Assembly: GCF_023516215.1 (NCBI RefSeq)
Contig: NZ_CP097349.1
Coordinates: 3,038,001 to 3,102,000 of the forward strand
DNA: 64,000 nt
From: Cytobacillus pseudoceanisediminis
GTDB lineage: Bacteria > Bacillota > Bacilli > Bacillales > Cytobacillaceae
Direction of reading: 5' to 3'
Of this stretch, positions 32,620 through 42,215 are shown piece by piece (the stretch's first letter is position 1; each line of letters opens with the position of its first letter). Below the pieces are notes generated by a model. That model was not told the DNA's origin, searched no databases, and was given only the letters and a program-made list of their open reading frames with translations. A program made the position numbers and the translations under genes.

Positions 32620-34329
32620 ATGGCTAAAACATTGCCTAAAACAGATGCCGTCATTGTAGGAGTTGGATGGGCCGGCGGAATCATTGCGGCTGAACTAGGG
32701 AAACAGGGATTAAAAGTGGTCGGCCTGGAGCGGGGAAAAGAGCGCGGTGTCAAGGACTACTATGTTGTCCATGATGAACTTCGCTATGGAATCCGCTATG
32801 AATTAATGCAGGACCTTTCAAAAGAAACGATTACCTTCCGTAACCAGGGGAAAGAAAGAGCTCTTCCGATGCGTCAGCTTGGTTCCTTTTTGCTTGGTGA
32901 AGGCTTAGGAGGATCCGGTGTCCACTGGAATGGCCATACTTTCCGCTTTTTGCCTTATGACTTCGAAATTAAATCACAGACGGTTAAAAAATATGGAGAA
33001 GCAAAGATTAAGGGGCTTCAAGTTCAGGATTGGGGCATTACATACGATGAATTGGAGCCTTATTTCTATGAATTTGAGAAGGCGGCAGGAATTGGCGGTG
33101 AGGAAGGTGAGCTAGGGCCAAAGAGAGCGAATCCGTTCCCAAATCCTCCAATGAAGGAAACACCCATTACAGCAAGATTTAAAGAGGCAGCGAAATCATT
33201 GGGAATGAAACCTTACCATATGCCATCCGGCAATATGAGCCAGGCATATGAAAACCAATATGGCGCCAAGCTGGCTCCATGTCAGTATTGTGCGTTTTGT
33301 GAACGCTTCGGCTGTGAATATGGTGCCAAGGCAGATCCGACCGTTGCCGTCATTCCGTTTGCCAAAGAAACTGGCAATGTGGATATCCGCAACTTTTCGA
33401 ATGTAACAGAAATTATTCACGACGGCAAAAAAGCAACTGGAGTACGCTATGTGGATGTGCAAACGAAGGAAGAATTCATCCAGCCGGCAGAAATGGTTAT
33501 TCTGACAAGCTATGTCATGAACAACACCCGCCTGCTGCTGACATCCAAACTGGGGCGTCCATACAATCCTGACACAGGGTCAGGGGTTATTGGAAAGAAT
33601 TATTGCTACCAGATCCTTCCCGGATCAGCTGGATTTTTTGATGAAGAACAATTTAATACATTCATGGGTGCCGGTGCTCTTGGTGCTACTGTGGATGATT
33701 ACAATGGAGACAATTTTGACCACTCGGATCTGGGCTTTATCCATGGGGGCTCCATTTCCCTAAACCAATCAGGATACCGTCCGATTCAATATAATATGGT
33801 TCCGACTGATACACCGAAATGGGGCAGCAAGTTCAAGGAGAATTCCATTAAGTATTTCACAAGGGCTTTAAGCATTGGGACACAGGGAGCATCCATGCCT
33901 GTGCAGCACAATTATATGGACTTAGACCCTTCTTATAAAGATGCCTACGGGCTTCCGCTGTTACGCCTGACATACGATTTCACCGAGCAGGATAAGAATC
34001 TTTATAACTATATTGGAAAAATCACCGACAACATCATGAAGGAGATGGGACCATCAAAAATTAATGACCGGCAGCAGCTGGAGCACTATGACATCGTCCC
34101 TTATCAGACAACACACAATACCGGCGGCGTGATCATGGGGGCTGAGCCCGAAACATCAGCTGTAAACAACTATCTGCAGATGTGGGATGCAGAAAATGTA
34201 TTTGTCATTGGCGCATCCGCTTTTCCTCACAACGGAGGGTATAACCCGACAGGAACAGTTGGTGCACTCGCCTACCGTGCTGCTGAAGGAATCATCAAAT
34301 ACAGCAAAGAAGGCGGACTGCTTGCATAA
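32620..34329 (+). CDS. GMC-family dehydrogenase large subunit with four-cysteine cluster motif
   Basis: This 569-residue FAD flavoprotein has a GxGxxG dinucleotide fold at the start ([22 protein letters not shown]), [15 protein letters not shown] in the GMC signature region, and a C-terminal [20 protein letters not shown] with the catalytic His and Asn zone. Residues 221-232 hold four cysteines (CQYCAFC, then GC), spaced CxxCxxCx4C, suggestive of an Fe-S cluster like that of bacterial FAD glucose/fructose dehydrogenases. It has no signal of its own and probably rides with the Tat-signal subunit. The cytochrome subunit is absent locally. Confidence 0.9.
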   Translation: MAKTLPKTDAVIVGVGWAGGIIAAELGKQGLKVVGLERGKERGVKDYYVVHDELRYGIRYELMQDLSKETITFRNQGKERALPMRQLGSFLLGEGLGGSGVHWNGHTFRFLPYDFEIKSQTVKKYGEAKIKGLQVQDWGITYDELEPYFYEFEKAAGIGGEEGELGPKRANPFPNPPMKETPITARFKEAAKSLGMKPYHMPSGNMSQAYENQYGAKLAPCQYCAFCERFGCEYGAKADPTVAVIPFAKETGNVDIRNFSNVTEIIHDGKKATGVRYVDVQTKEEFIQPAEMVILTSYVMNNTRLLLTSKLGRPYNPDTGSGVIGKNYCYQILPGSAGFFDEEQFNTFMGAGALGATVDDYNGDNFDHSDLGFIHGGSISLNQSGYRPIQYNMVPTDTPKWGSKFKENSIKYFTRALSIGTQGASMPVQHNYMDLDPSYKDAYGLPLLRLTYDFTEQDKNLYNYIGKITDNIMKEMGPSKINDRQQLEHYDIVPYQTTHNTGGVIMGAEPETSAVNNYLQMWDAENVFVIGASAFPHNGGYNPTGTVGALAYRAAEGIIKYSKEGGLLA

Positions 34330-34335
34330 GAAAGG

Positions 34336-34380
34336 CGGAAGCGCCTTGCCCGCCCCCGAAACCTAAGGGGGCAGGCGCAC
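34336..34380. repeat. GC-rich hairpin repeat between GMC gene and tatA
   Basis: GCGCCTTGCC, CGCCCCC and GGGGGCAGGCGC form an imperfect stem-loop. The motif GGCGGAAGCGCCTTG recurs in variant form at 62170, so it appears to be a copy of the dispersed repeat family. There is no T run. Confidence 0.6.
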
Positions 34381-34421
34381 TTACTCACCTTTTTAAAAAT
34401 CCACAAAAAGGAGTGAACATC

Positions 34422-34640
34422 ATGGGGCTTTCAAATATCGGAATTCCCGGATTAATTATCATCCTTGTTATTACCTTAATTATCTTTGGTCCTAAAAAGC
34501 TTCCGGAAATCGGGTCTGCCTTTGGAAGGACCTTATCAGAATTCAAGAAATCAGCCAGAGAAATTATGAGTGATGATGAGGAACCCGATTCAAAAAAACG
34601 TCCAATCGAAACGGCTGACCGGAAGGATAAACCGCTTTAA
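34422..34640 (+). CDS. tatA: Tat translocase subunit TatA
   Basis: This 72-residue protein has the TatA layout: a short N-terminal membrane helix ([20 protein letters not shown]), the [10 protein letters not shown] hinge, and an amphipathic helix ([14 protein letters not shown]) followed by a charged tail. The start is the ATG eight bases after AAGGAG; an earlier GTG in frame is too close. It forms an operon with tatC, and both follow a Tat-dependent substrate pair, as phoD-tatAd-tatCd does in B. subtilis. Confidence 0.95.
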   Translation: MGLSNIGIPGLIIILVITLIIFGPKKLPEIGSAFGRTLSEFKKSAREIMSDDEEPDSKKRPIETADRKDKPL

Positions 34641-34654
34641 TAGGAGGGTTTAGA

Positions 34655-35383
34655 TTGAAAACGGATGAACAAACCCTTGTAGAGCATTTAACAGATCTAA
34701 GAAAAGTGCTGATTCGATCACTGATTTTCTTTATAGCCAGCTTTGCCCTTTGTCTGTTTTTCATCAACAGACTGATCCCTATGCTCGCGAATGATCATGA
34801 GCTTGTCATGCTTGGACCGCTGGATGTGATTAAGATGTACACGGGAATTGCAGGAAGCATCAGCCTTGGGCTTTCGCTTCCTTTTATCTCATATCAGGTC
34901 TGGCTATTTGTGAGGCCCGCATTAACGGAAAAAGAAAGCAAAGTATCATTGATATTTTTTCCGGCTATTCTCTTCAGCTTTATCGGCGGTCTTTGCTTCG
35001 GCTTTTTTATTATATTCCCTGCTATTTATCAGTTTTTAATGCTATTGGGTGAATCACATTTTGCGATGATGATCACTGCCAGGGAATATTTTTCTTTTCT
35101 GCTGATGTCGACCATTCCTTTTGGTTTTCTGTTTGAAGTGCCTTTGCTGTTATTGTTTCTGACAACCATCGGCATTGTTACCCCAGCCATGCTCAGCTCG
35201 ATGCGAAAATACGCTTACTTGATCATGGCTGTTGTATCAGCTCTAATTACACCGCCTGATTTATTTTCACAGATTCTTGTCCTTGTGCCCCTTATCGGGC
35301 TATATGAAATTGGCGTTATTATGTCAAAATTAAAATTCAAGAAATTGAAAGCTGTTCAGGAATCTCCATCCAGCGAGATATAA
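34655..35383 (+). CDS. tatC: Tat translocase subunit TatC
   Basis: This 242-residue protein has six membrane helices and the TatC signature near the N-terminus (LVEHLTDLRKVLIRSLIFF), which recognises the twin-arginine signal. PFISYQVWLFVRPALTEKE and FGFLFEVPLLLLFL are conserved. It starts with TTG seven bases after GGAGGG and follows tatA by 14 bases. Confidence 0.96.
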   Translation: MKTDEQTLVEHLTDLRKVLIRSLIFFIASFALCLFFINRLIPMLANDHELVMLGPLDVIKMYTGIAGSISLGLSLPFISYQVWLFVRPALTEKESKVSLIFFPAILFSFIGGLCFGFFIIFPAIYQFLMLLGESHFAMMITAREYFSFLLMSTIPFGFLFEVPLLLLFLTTIGIVTPAMLSSMRKYAYLIMAVVSALITPPDLFSQILVLVPLIGLYEIGVIMSKLKFKKLKAVQESPSSEI

Positions 35384-35448
35384 ACAAGTTTAGGTTGGCC
35401 CCCAAAAGGATATTTAATAAGAAAACGTTCTTTTGGGAGGTCTGTTAA

Positions 35449-35790
35449 ATGAATGAACAGGATCATGTAATCAAACAAGATGGTGAATTGGATACAAAAA
35501 ATATCAAGAATGTAATGGACAAGATGTCAAATGAAAGGGCCGAAGATATTTTAAGCAATTTCGACGAGTTTAAAAGCTATCTGGCTGAAAGAATCGAGCT
35601 TGGCAAAAAGCTGGGATTAAATGAGGAACAGCTTGCGGTAACAGCGGAAAAGGTGGCTGGCTACCTGGCTGAAAATGTGGAGCCAAAAAACCGCGAGGAA
35701 CAGCTTCTGAAAGAATTATGGAAAGCTGGCAATGATGAAGAAAAGCATAAGCTGGCCCATATGCTTGTACGACTGGCCCAACAGGCTTAA
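35449..35790 (+). CDS. DUF3243 family protein (YmfJ-like)
   Basis: This 113-residue helical protein has the DUF3243 core: DILSNFDEFKSYLAERIELG, LGLNEEQLAVTAEKVAGYLA, then NREEQLLKELWKAGNDEEK. The family is small, cytoplasmic and of unknown function, and is found in Bacillus near competence or genome-maintenance genes. GGGAGG before the ATG lies inside a potential stem, CCCAAAAG (35401) with CTTTTGGG (35430), that could mask it. Has its own terminator. Confidence 0.82.
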   Translation: MNEQDHVIKQDGELDTKNIKNVMDKMSNERAEDILSNFDEFKSYLAERIELGKKLGLNEEQLAVTAEKVAGYLAENVEPKNREEQLLKELWKAGNDEEKHKLAHMLVRLAQQA

Positions 35791-35794
35791 TAAC

Positions 35795-35830
35795 AAAGCC
35801 GGAATTGCTGTGTATGACAATTCCGGCTTT
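35795..35830 (+). terminator. DUF3243 gene terminator
   Basis: AAAGCCGGAATTG and CAATTCCGGCTTT are perfect arms around a 10-base loop; the T run is short. Confidence 0.8.
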
Positions 35831-35831
35831 G

Positions 35832-36113
35832 TTACTTTTTCAGATTTCTATAAAGATTTATAAACTGGTTTGGCTCAGACTTTACTTGAAAAGAGAATAG
35901 CCCTCGATTGGTATGAAGATAGAGAAAACCAATTTCGCAATTGGAAGATCTGTATGACATATCCCAAACTTCATCAAGGAGAAATTTATCCGTTGGCGAA
36001 AGGATGTGATCCTCAAATAAATGAAGATAAAGTTCCTTTTCAATGTATTGCTGCTGATTCCAATCGATCTTCCGGCTGACTGTTATAAAAGGATGGGAAG
36101 CAATGATCCGCAC
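35832..36113 (-). CDS. hypothetical protein, beta-rich
   Basis: This 93-residue protein begins at GTG (MRIIASHPFITVSRKIDWNQ), five bases after GGAGG. It contains DKFLLDEVWDMSYR and GFLYLHTNRGLFSFQVKSEP, an alternating strand pattern like a small PH-type domain. No named family is recognised. It converges on the DUF3243 gene and lies 57 bases after the GNAT gene. Confidence 0.6.
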   Translation of the reverse strand: MRIIASHPFITVSRKIDWNQQQYIEKELYLHLFEDHILSPTDKFLLDEVWDMSYRSSNCEIGFLYLHTNRGLFSFQVKSEPNQFINLYRNLKK

Positions 36114-36170
36114 ATGAACCTCCATATAAAAAATGATTTGCTTCCATTGAAACATAATGCGGACAGCGAT

Positions 36171-36722
36171 TCAAATGGCTGCACCTTCCCCTATATATTC
36201 CTCCAGCAATATCGCATAATAAGTCAGGTCTACCGGCCTGCCGTCTTTCATTACATGCTGGCGCAAAATTCCTTCATGCTTCATTCCTGATTTCTCCATA
36301 ATCCTCCATGATCCAGGATTGTCTGTAAAAGCAAGGGCATAAATGCGGTTATGGTTCAGCTCTTCGAATCCATATTTAATAACTGCCCTGGCTGCCTCTG
36401 TACCATACCCTTTTCCCCAGAACGGCTTGCCGATCCAATAGCCGATTTCTGCTCTTCTGTTTGCATTAGTGCCTGTTATATTGATGAGTCCTATTAAGCT
36501 ATTATCCTCTTTTTTCGTTATGGCGAAAATCGCAATTTTACCGTTTCTCTCTGCTTCCAGGATGCTTGTAATAAACTCCCTTGCTCCCCCTTCCGGATAG
36601 GGATGGGGAATATTTAGTGTTGTTTTGGCCACATCATAATCACTGGCATATTCTTCTACCTTGGGTGCATCGTCGTGGGTAAGACTGCGAAGAATTAGGC
36701 GGCTGGTTTCAATTAGGTCCAT
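36171..36722 (-). CDS. GNAT N-acetyltransferase, RimJ/RimL type
   Basis: This 183-residue acetyltransferase has the RimJ/L layout: ETSRLILRSLTHDDAPKVEE at the N-terminus, GLINITGTNANRRAEIGYWI, the acetyl-CoA loop GKGYGTEAARAVIKYGFEEL, and NPGSWRIMEKSGMKHEGILR near the end. The start is chosen for AAAGGAGG upstream. Such enzymes acetylate ribosomal-protein or other N-terminal amines; the substrate here is unknown. Confidence 0.88.
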   Translation of the reverse strand: MDLIETSRLILRSLTHDDAPKVEEYASDYDVAKTTLNIPHPYPEGGAREFITSILEAERNGKIAIFAITKKEDNSLIGLINITGTNANRRAEIGYWIGKPFWGKGYGTEAARAVIKYGFEELNHNRIYALAFTDNPGSWRIMEKSGMKHEGILRQHVMKDGRPVDLTYYAILLEEYIGEGAAI

Positions 36723-36856
36723 CTCATTGCCTCCTTTTTTGTTTAACAGCAATATTTCTATTCCTTGAAAGAATATCCTTTATTTTTCCAGAAGATTTTT
36801 CAGCTTATACAGCAGCTTTTATTTATCTCTAGATACTTTTAATTCTCACACAATTA

Positions 36857-36891
36857 AAAAAGCACACCACGTATTACAGTAGTGTGCCATT
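36857..36891 (-). terminator. tldE terminator
   Basis: On the minus strand GGCACACTAC and GTGGTGTGCT pair around TGTAATAC, followed by TTTTTT. Confidence 0.8.
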
Positions 36892-36900
36892 ATCTTTTAA

Positions 36901-38259
36901 TTATTCAACCGTCACAGCCAGTTCCCTGATTAATAAAGATGGCGAACCAATATAGCCTGTGGCCATGAACCCCATCGAAAATTCCAGATCTGAGCCGATG
37001 GCTTCAATATTATTCAATAGCTCATAGAAGTTTCCGGCAATCGTCATTTGGTTTACTGCATTTTGCACTTTACCGTCTTTGACATAATAGCCATTAGCCG
37101 CAATGGAGAAGTCCCCTGATACGGTGTTGGCACCGGAATGGAGGCCGGATAATTCGGTTATGATTATGCCCTCTGACAGCGATGATAACAGCTCGTCATA
37201 GCCTTGATCAGATGGAATGACAAGAAGGTTCGTTGGAGCTACCGTTAAAGCGCCCTTATAAGAAGCTTTGTAAGCATTGCCCGTCGATTCCACACCATCT
37301 TTTTGAGCCGTTTTGCGGTTATGCATCAAGGTAACAAGTCTGCCGTCTTTCACAATATCTTTCCTGGCAGTGGCGACCCCTTCGCTGTCGAAATTTGAGC
37401 TTAGCAGACCTTCCTCTAAATATGGATCATCCACTATATTCAATGACGCTGCCGCAATGATCTCCCCTGTTTTGCCCTTTAAAGCCGATTGCCCTTTTTG
37501 GGTATTTTCCGCTGAGAAGATAGGGATGTATGTCTGAAGGAGGGCGCTGGCAGCATCATTTCTCAATAATACGGGATATTTCTTGCTTTCAGCACTTCTG
37601 GCATTAAGCTGAGATAAGGCTTCTTCTACTGCATGCTTGGCAATTTCCTCAGGATTCAAGATGGAAAAGTCTCTCGTAAACTTGGAGTATTCTCCGTTTT
37701 TCACTAGATCTCCTTGCTTAACGATAACTGATACATAAATGCCGGCATGATTGTTCTTTTCGCTGAGTTTCAGGCCTTTGCTGTTGAGAAGAACCCTTTC
37801 CGTTTCACCGCTCCTCAGCATGAAATAATCAGTCCCGGTTACCCGCTCATCATATGCATAGATGTGTTTTTCTATTTCCTTAAGCAGGTTCATTTTTTCA
37901 GGGATTGTGACCTCCGCAAGATTAGCTGAATAGTAGTTTCCTTTTTCATATCTTTCGCTGCCGGCAAAGATTTCTTCCTGTACTTCATCTTCAATAAACT
38001 GAGAGTTTTCCTTTGCATTCTCGATCAGAAAAGACAGGGAGTCCTCATCCAGTTTCTCCGTAAAAGCATAGCCCATCCTGCCTTCGTAAAGGCCTCGGAA
38101 GGAGGTTCCGAACACTTCGGAAGTATCGTAGGAATCAATTTCCCCTTTGTAAAGCTCGCAGGCGAACTTCTCCTCTCTCTCATAATACAGCTCCATATCT
38201 GTAAAACCATGCTGCTCGCCAAGCTGAAATAGCTTTTCCTTAAATTCCTGCAGATTCAT
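36901..38259 (-). CDS. tldE: TldE/PmbA metalloprotease subunit
   Basis: This 452-residue subunit forms, with TldD, a heterodimeric protease of the PmbA/TldE (U62) family. It has MNLQEFKEKLFQLGEQHGFT, YYEREEKFACELYKGEIDSY and NTVSGDFSIAANGYYVKDGK near the end, and lacks the HExxxH metal site, as expected for TldE. The ATG is 8 bases after a GGGGG run. As written it is open through to tldD, giving a 916-residue reading. The usual two-gene order and the ribosome-binding site argue for two proteins (see finding). Confidence 0.88.
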   Translation of the reverse strand: MNLQEFKEKLFQLGEQHGFTDMELYYEREEKFACELYKGEIDSYDTSEVFGTSFRGLYEGRMGYAFTEKLDEDSLSFLIENAKENSQFIEDEVQEEIFAGSERYEKGNYYSANLAEVTIPEKMNLLKEIEKHIYAYDERVTGTDYFMLRSGETERVLLNSKGLKLSEKNNHAGIYVSVIVKQGDLVKNGEYSKFTRDFSILNPEEIAKHAVEEALSQLNARSAESKKYPVLLRNDAASALLQTYIPIFSAENTQKGQSALKGKTGEIIAAASLNIVDDPYLEEGLLSSNFDSEGVATARKDIVKDGRLVTLMHNRKTAQKDGVESTGNAYKASYKGALTVAPTNLLVIPSDQGYDELLSSLSEGIIITELSGLHSGANTVSGDFSIAANGYYVKDGKVQNAVNQMTIAGNFYELLNNIEAIGSDLEFSMGFMATGYIGSPSLLIRELAVTVE

Positions 38260-38260
38260 A

Positions 38261-39651
38261 TTATTCGCCCCCTTTGTTCCGCCAACAGTCATTTCGCTTA
38301 CGCGGATCATCGGCTGGCCAACATTGACAGGGATGCTTCCGCTCAGGGAACCGCACATGCCTGCACCATGATCAAGGTTATTCCCCACCATATCAACCAG
38401 CTGGAGAGTTTTCGGGCCATTGCCTATTAAAGTAGCACCTTTTAAAGGTTTGCCGATTTTTCCATCTTTTACAAGGTACGCTTCCATGACGGCAAAATTA
38501 TAATCGCCAGTTGTTGTATTCACCTGGCCGCCGCCCATGTATTTTGTATAAATTCCGTACTCTGTATTTGAAATGATTTCTTCCGGAGTGGATTTGCCGT
38601 TCGCAATATACGTATTGGTCATCCTCGAAGTCGGTGCATAGCGGTAGGACTGCCGTCTTCCCGATCCTGTCGACTCCATGCCCATTCTGCGTCCGCCGAA
38701 TTTATCAATCAAGTAACCTTTTAAAATCCCATTTTCAATCAGCACATTTTTACGGGCCTTTTCGCCTTCATCATCTATCGTAATTGATCCCCACTCATTG
38801 GCAAGCGTGCCGTCATCTACGTATGTAACGACATCTGAGGCAACTTTTTCGCCGATCCGGTTTGCAAAAACGGAGTTATCCTTCGCCACAGATGTAGCTT
38901 CAAGGCCATGTCCGCATGCTTCATGGAAAATAACGCCGCCGAATTCATTATCGATGATGACAGGAAATTTCCCACTCGGGCATGGGTCCGCTCCAAGCAT
39001 CGTAACCGCGATGCGGGAAGCTTCATTGGCATAATGTTCAAGGTTAAGGTTTTCCATGAATTCAAAGCCTTTATGGGCTCCAGGTCCATAGAATCCAGGC
39101 TGCATTTGATTTCCTTCTGCAGCAATCGACTGAATGGCAAGGCGGCTTCGCACCCGGCGATCTTCAACAAACTTACCTTCCGAGTTGGCAATCAGCACAT
39201 TCTGTTCTTCATCCAAATACCTGAGCGTAACCTGCTGGATGCTGCTGTGATAGTTTTTGGCAATTTCGGATGCCTTTTTCATCACATCTACTTTGCGGAT
39301 CTTCTCCACTTCGCGCGGATTCAGAGATATAGGATGTACTGCCGGAATAATTTCCTTTTGCAGCCGTGCAGGCTGTATGATTTTCTCACCTCTGATCGCC
39401 TGGGCAGCATTGCCCGCAGCTTTCAGCAAACCTTCCTTTGATCCATCCGTTGTGTAAGCATAAACACTCTGCAGTCCCTTAAACACGCGAATGCCTATCC
39501 CATAATCCCTGCCTGATAAGCTGCTCTCAATTTTCCCGCCCTGAAGTGCAAGGTTATTGGTGAAACGATCCTCAACAAACACTTCCGCAAAATCCCCGCC
39601 AGTGGCCAGGGCTGCTGTAATTACATCCTGAATGACTGATTGTGAAAGCAT
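38261..39651 (-). CDS. tldD: TldD metalloprotease
   Basis: About 463 residues. It carries the metal motif HEACGHGLEA (HExxxH) in FGGVIFHEACGHGLEATSV. Around it are DDGTLANEWGSITIDDEGE, the Arg-rich RRMGMESTGSGRRQSYRYAP and the closing GAGMCGSLSGSIPVNVGQ. TldD-TldE cleaves unfolded peptides and matures or degrades peptides such as microcins and gyrase toxins. If one G is added to the run of five (C at 38268-38272), the frame ends TKGGE-stop one base before the tldE ATG. As written, the frame instead runs into tldE. Confidence 0.88.
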
Positions 39652-39835
39652 AAAAACCCTCCCTCTTTCTAACTCTTCAAACTATTCTAATCATATCGTA
39701 CTGACCTTTATTTTAGTATGATTTTTTCCTTTTTTGACCAATAAGGAGGATGATTATGCCTCGGTCTGGAGACTTAAATGGGTTATTGGCAAGTTCGGAT
39801 TTCTATTTGTACGGGGCTTGGTCTATTTGAAGGTT

Positions 39836-40066
39836 TATTTATTTATTTATTTATTTGCTAGGTTTGGTGCTCTATTTGCAATTTCGTTATTTATTTGCAA
39901 GTTGAGCCGCTTTGTTTGCAAGTTCAGCCGCTTTATTTGCAATTTCGTTTATTTATTTGCAAGTTCAACTGCTTTATTTGCAGCTTCACTTATATTTGTT
40001 AGTTATGTCGCTCTATTTGCCGCCTCACTAATTTATTTGCAAATTGAGCTGCTTTATTTGCAAAGC
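39836..40066. repeat. degenerate tandem repeat, TTATTTGCAAGTTCAGCCGC-type
   Basis: About nine imperfect copies of a 19-27 base unit built on TTTATTTGCAAGTT(C/G)A(A/G)C(C/T)GCT. TTTATTTGCA recurs throughout and is preceded by several TTTA units. Copies vary in length and sequence, unlike a CRISPR array. It lies in an intergenic region between tldD and cls. The open frame over it is low-complexity (Phe/Leu/Cys/Ala) and not credible as a gene. Confidence 0.8.
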
Positions 40067-40078
40067 TGTTTTCCACAC

Positions 40079-40107
40079 AAAAAAAGCGCCACATCCATGG
40101 CACTTTC
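40079..40107 (-). terminator. cls terminator
   Basis: On the minus strand AAAGTGCCA and TGGCGCTTT pair around TGGATG, followed by more T. Confidence 0.78.
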
Positions 40108-40108
40108 T

Positions 40109-41619
40109 TTATAAGACCCCGGAAAACAGCCGGGCGAAGGATTCCTTCGATCTTTCCGCCAATCCGCGTTTATAATACTGGACGGGGCTTATTTTTTCGC
40201 TTTCTTCCAGATCCTCCTCATAATGGGCGACAAGATCACGGATGGAGCTTGTACCGTATAGGAAGACGTTGACTTCAAAGTTCAAGTGGAAGCTGCGCAT
40301 ATCCATGTTCGCAGTTCCTATTGAAGCGAGGATTCCGTCAACGATAATGATCTTCTGATGCAAAAAGCCTTTTTTATAGGAATAAATTTCAACGCCATAT
40401 CGAAGCAGTTCCGCAAAATAGGACCGGCTTGCGTATTGTGTCAGGAAGCTGTCATTGATCTCAGGGACCAGGATGCGCACTTCCACTCCTTTAGCCGCAG
40501 CCACCCTTAATGCAGTGCGAATGGATTCATCAGGGACAAAATAAGGTGTGGCAATCCAAATGGATCTGGTCGCGCAGGATATCATTGAATAATATAAATC
40601 GCTCATAATTCCCTGCTGTGTGTCGGGTCCGCTGGCCACCACCTGCACGGCACCATCGAGCACATCATCATCTATCGGATATTTTACATTTCTGTATTCC
40701 TCCAGCACATCTTCCTTGCTTACATATTCCCAGTCCAAGAGAAAGACCGTATGCAGTGTGTACACAGCCTCCCCCTTCAGAAGCATGTGAGTATCCCGCC
40801 AGAAACCGATTTTTTCATTTTCGCCCAGGTATTCAACGCCCACATTCAGTCCGCCCACAAAGCCGACTTTCCCGTCTATAACAACTATCTTGCGATGGTT
40901 TCTAAAGTTGAATTTCTGATTGAAAAAACCGTACTTCAACGGAGAAAATGGACGTATCTTAATGCCTGCATCCTCCATGGACTGCAAATCCTCCAGTGTA
41001 ATCCCCATGCTGCCTGCCGCATCAAAAATAAACAGCACCTCCACACCCTGCCTGGCTTTATCCATCAAAATATTGATGATTTCCTTGCCAAGTCTGTCAG
41101 AGCGGAAAATATAGTACTCCATATGAATAAACTCTTCTGCTTCATGCAGCTTTTTCTTGATTTCATTAAAAGTCTCTTCGCCATTTTTGAGAATTTTTGC
41201 CCTTGAATTTGTGCTTAGGGGAGTCAGTGCTACATTATTGGCGAATTTTGCAAAGCAGTGCTGGCTGTCCTGCAGGAATGATATATCTGGCGTGTCTTCT
41301 CTTTTCATCAGCTTCTTCCATTCATCCCTGTCTCTGCTTCTTTTGCTTTTAAACAGGTGGCCTTTCAAATAAAGCTGTCCGGAAAACAAATAAAACAGAT
41401 AGCCGGCAACCGGAAAAAATACAAGCACATACATCCACAGCAAGGTCTGGTTAGGGCTGCGATTCTCAAGCATCAAGGAATAGGCGCTGATAAAAATAAC
41501 AGCTGCATACAGCATGACAGCACCGGTTTTTATTGGCGAACCGGCATCCGTGAAAAATATCGTATACACAGATGCAATCAGAATAAAAACAAATAGGGAT
41601 TCCACTCTTCTTTTTTCAT
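40109..41619 (-). CDS. cls: cardiolipin synthase (probable frameshift at start)
   Basis: About 503 residues. Two N-terminal membrane helices are followed by two phospholipase D domains with HKD motifs: NHRKIVVIDGKVGFVGG and HQKIIIVDGILASIGTAN. It condenses two phosphatidylglycerols to cardiolipin. The best start is the ATG at 41619, behind GGAGAAG at good spacing. It is one base out of frame at a run of six A (T at 41611-41616). A seventh A gives MKKRRVESLFVFIL, a normal Cls start. The open frame further upstream (to 41779) lacks a ribosome-binding site. Confidence 0.9.
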
Positions 41620-41781
41620 AGCCCACTTCTCCAAATCTAAAAAGGTTACAATATGTATGTTTCCTTATACCCTTTTTGATGCCCTGTAGAAACCAGGCAA
41701 TCTTAGCTTTTCCCATTTTCAGGAGAAGAAAGCATGATCCGGAAAAAAGAAGAGCCTTGCTGATAACGCAAAACTCCATGG

Positions 41782-41955
41782 CTATTGTCCGCCTCCGGTA
41801 TAATGATTATCACCCATCGTATAATTCGTGCTTTCCCCCGGTTTATCACTTGGGCTGATTCCTTTTTGGATCGTATTATTTATCTTTTTCCTTCTTCGGT
41901 CGATCCCATAAGCGAAGGCCAGAGTCGCGATAATTAAACCAAACAGCACTCCCAT
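41782..41955 (-). CDS. 57-residue single-pass membrane protein
   Basis: The frame begins MGVLFGLIIATLAFAYGIDR and ends NHYTGGGQ: an N-terminal membrane helix, then a basic stretch (RRRKKINN) and a polar tail. AAAGGGGGA lies before the ATG. It ends 160 bases upstream of cls on the same strand and may be co-transcribed. No homologue is named. Confidence 0.6.
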   Translation of the reverse strand: MGVLFGLIIATLAFAYGIDRRRKKINNTIQKGISPSDKPGESTNYTMGDNHYTGGGQ

Positions 41956-42038
41956 TCTGCATCCCCCTTTTTATATGTATATTCAATAGGAGTAACCCAT
42001 TGCTTACTATTCGGGGCGGGAGTCATTTTTCCTTTTTA

Positions 42039-42068
42039 AAAAGAGAGCTATTCTTCATAGCTCTCTTA
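42039..42068 (-). terminator. terminator
   Basis: AAGAGAGCTAT and ATAGCTCTCTT pair around a five-base loop; on the minus strand a T run follows. It ends the 42072-42215 gene. Confidence 0.85.
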
Positions 42069-42071
42069 AAA

Positions 42072-42215
42072 CTACTTCCTCATATTCTCCTGGTCCTTCA
42101 AACGGTTTTGCTGATCCGGCTTACGCTCCTGATCTTTCAATGACTGTTCTTGTTTCTGCGCGGAATTCTGCCCTTTTACAATATCCTTTAAGTCCTTGCT
42201 GTTTTCCTGAGACAT
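42072..42215 (-). CDS. 47-residue highly charged protein
   Basis: The frame begins MSQENSKDLKDIVKGQNSAQ and contains repeated K-D-Q-E elements (SLKDQERKPDQQ, RLKDQENMRK). It is predicted to be disordered or helical and soluble. AGGAGG lies seven bases before the ATG and a terminator follows. The composition resembles small acidic Bacillus proteins of unknown or spore-related role; no function is claimed. Confidence 0.62.
   Translation of the reverse strand: MSQENSKDLKDIVKGQNSAQKQEQSLKDQERKPDQQNRLKDQENMRK

Noticed and set aside
39836..40066. Possible CRISPR array
   Set aside because: Units vary in length and sequence, with no constant repeats separated by unique spacers and no cas genes nearby.
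39734..40114. 126-residue open frame over the TTTATTTGCA repeats
   Set aside because: Low-complexity Phe/Leu/Cys/Ala sequence that mirrors the tandem DNA repeat; no recognised domain.
41620..41779. N-terminal extension of cardiolipin synthase
   Set aside because: It lacks a ribosome-binding site, starts inside the preceding gene's terminal region, and the expected Cls start lies at 41619 once one A is restored.
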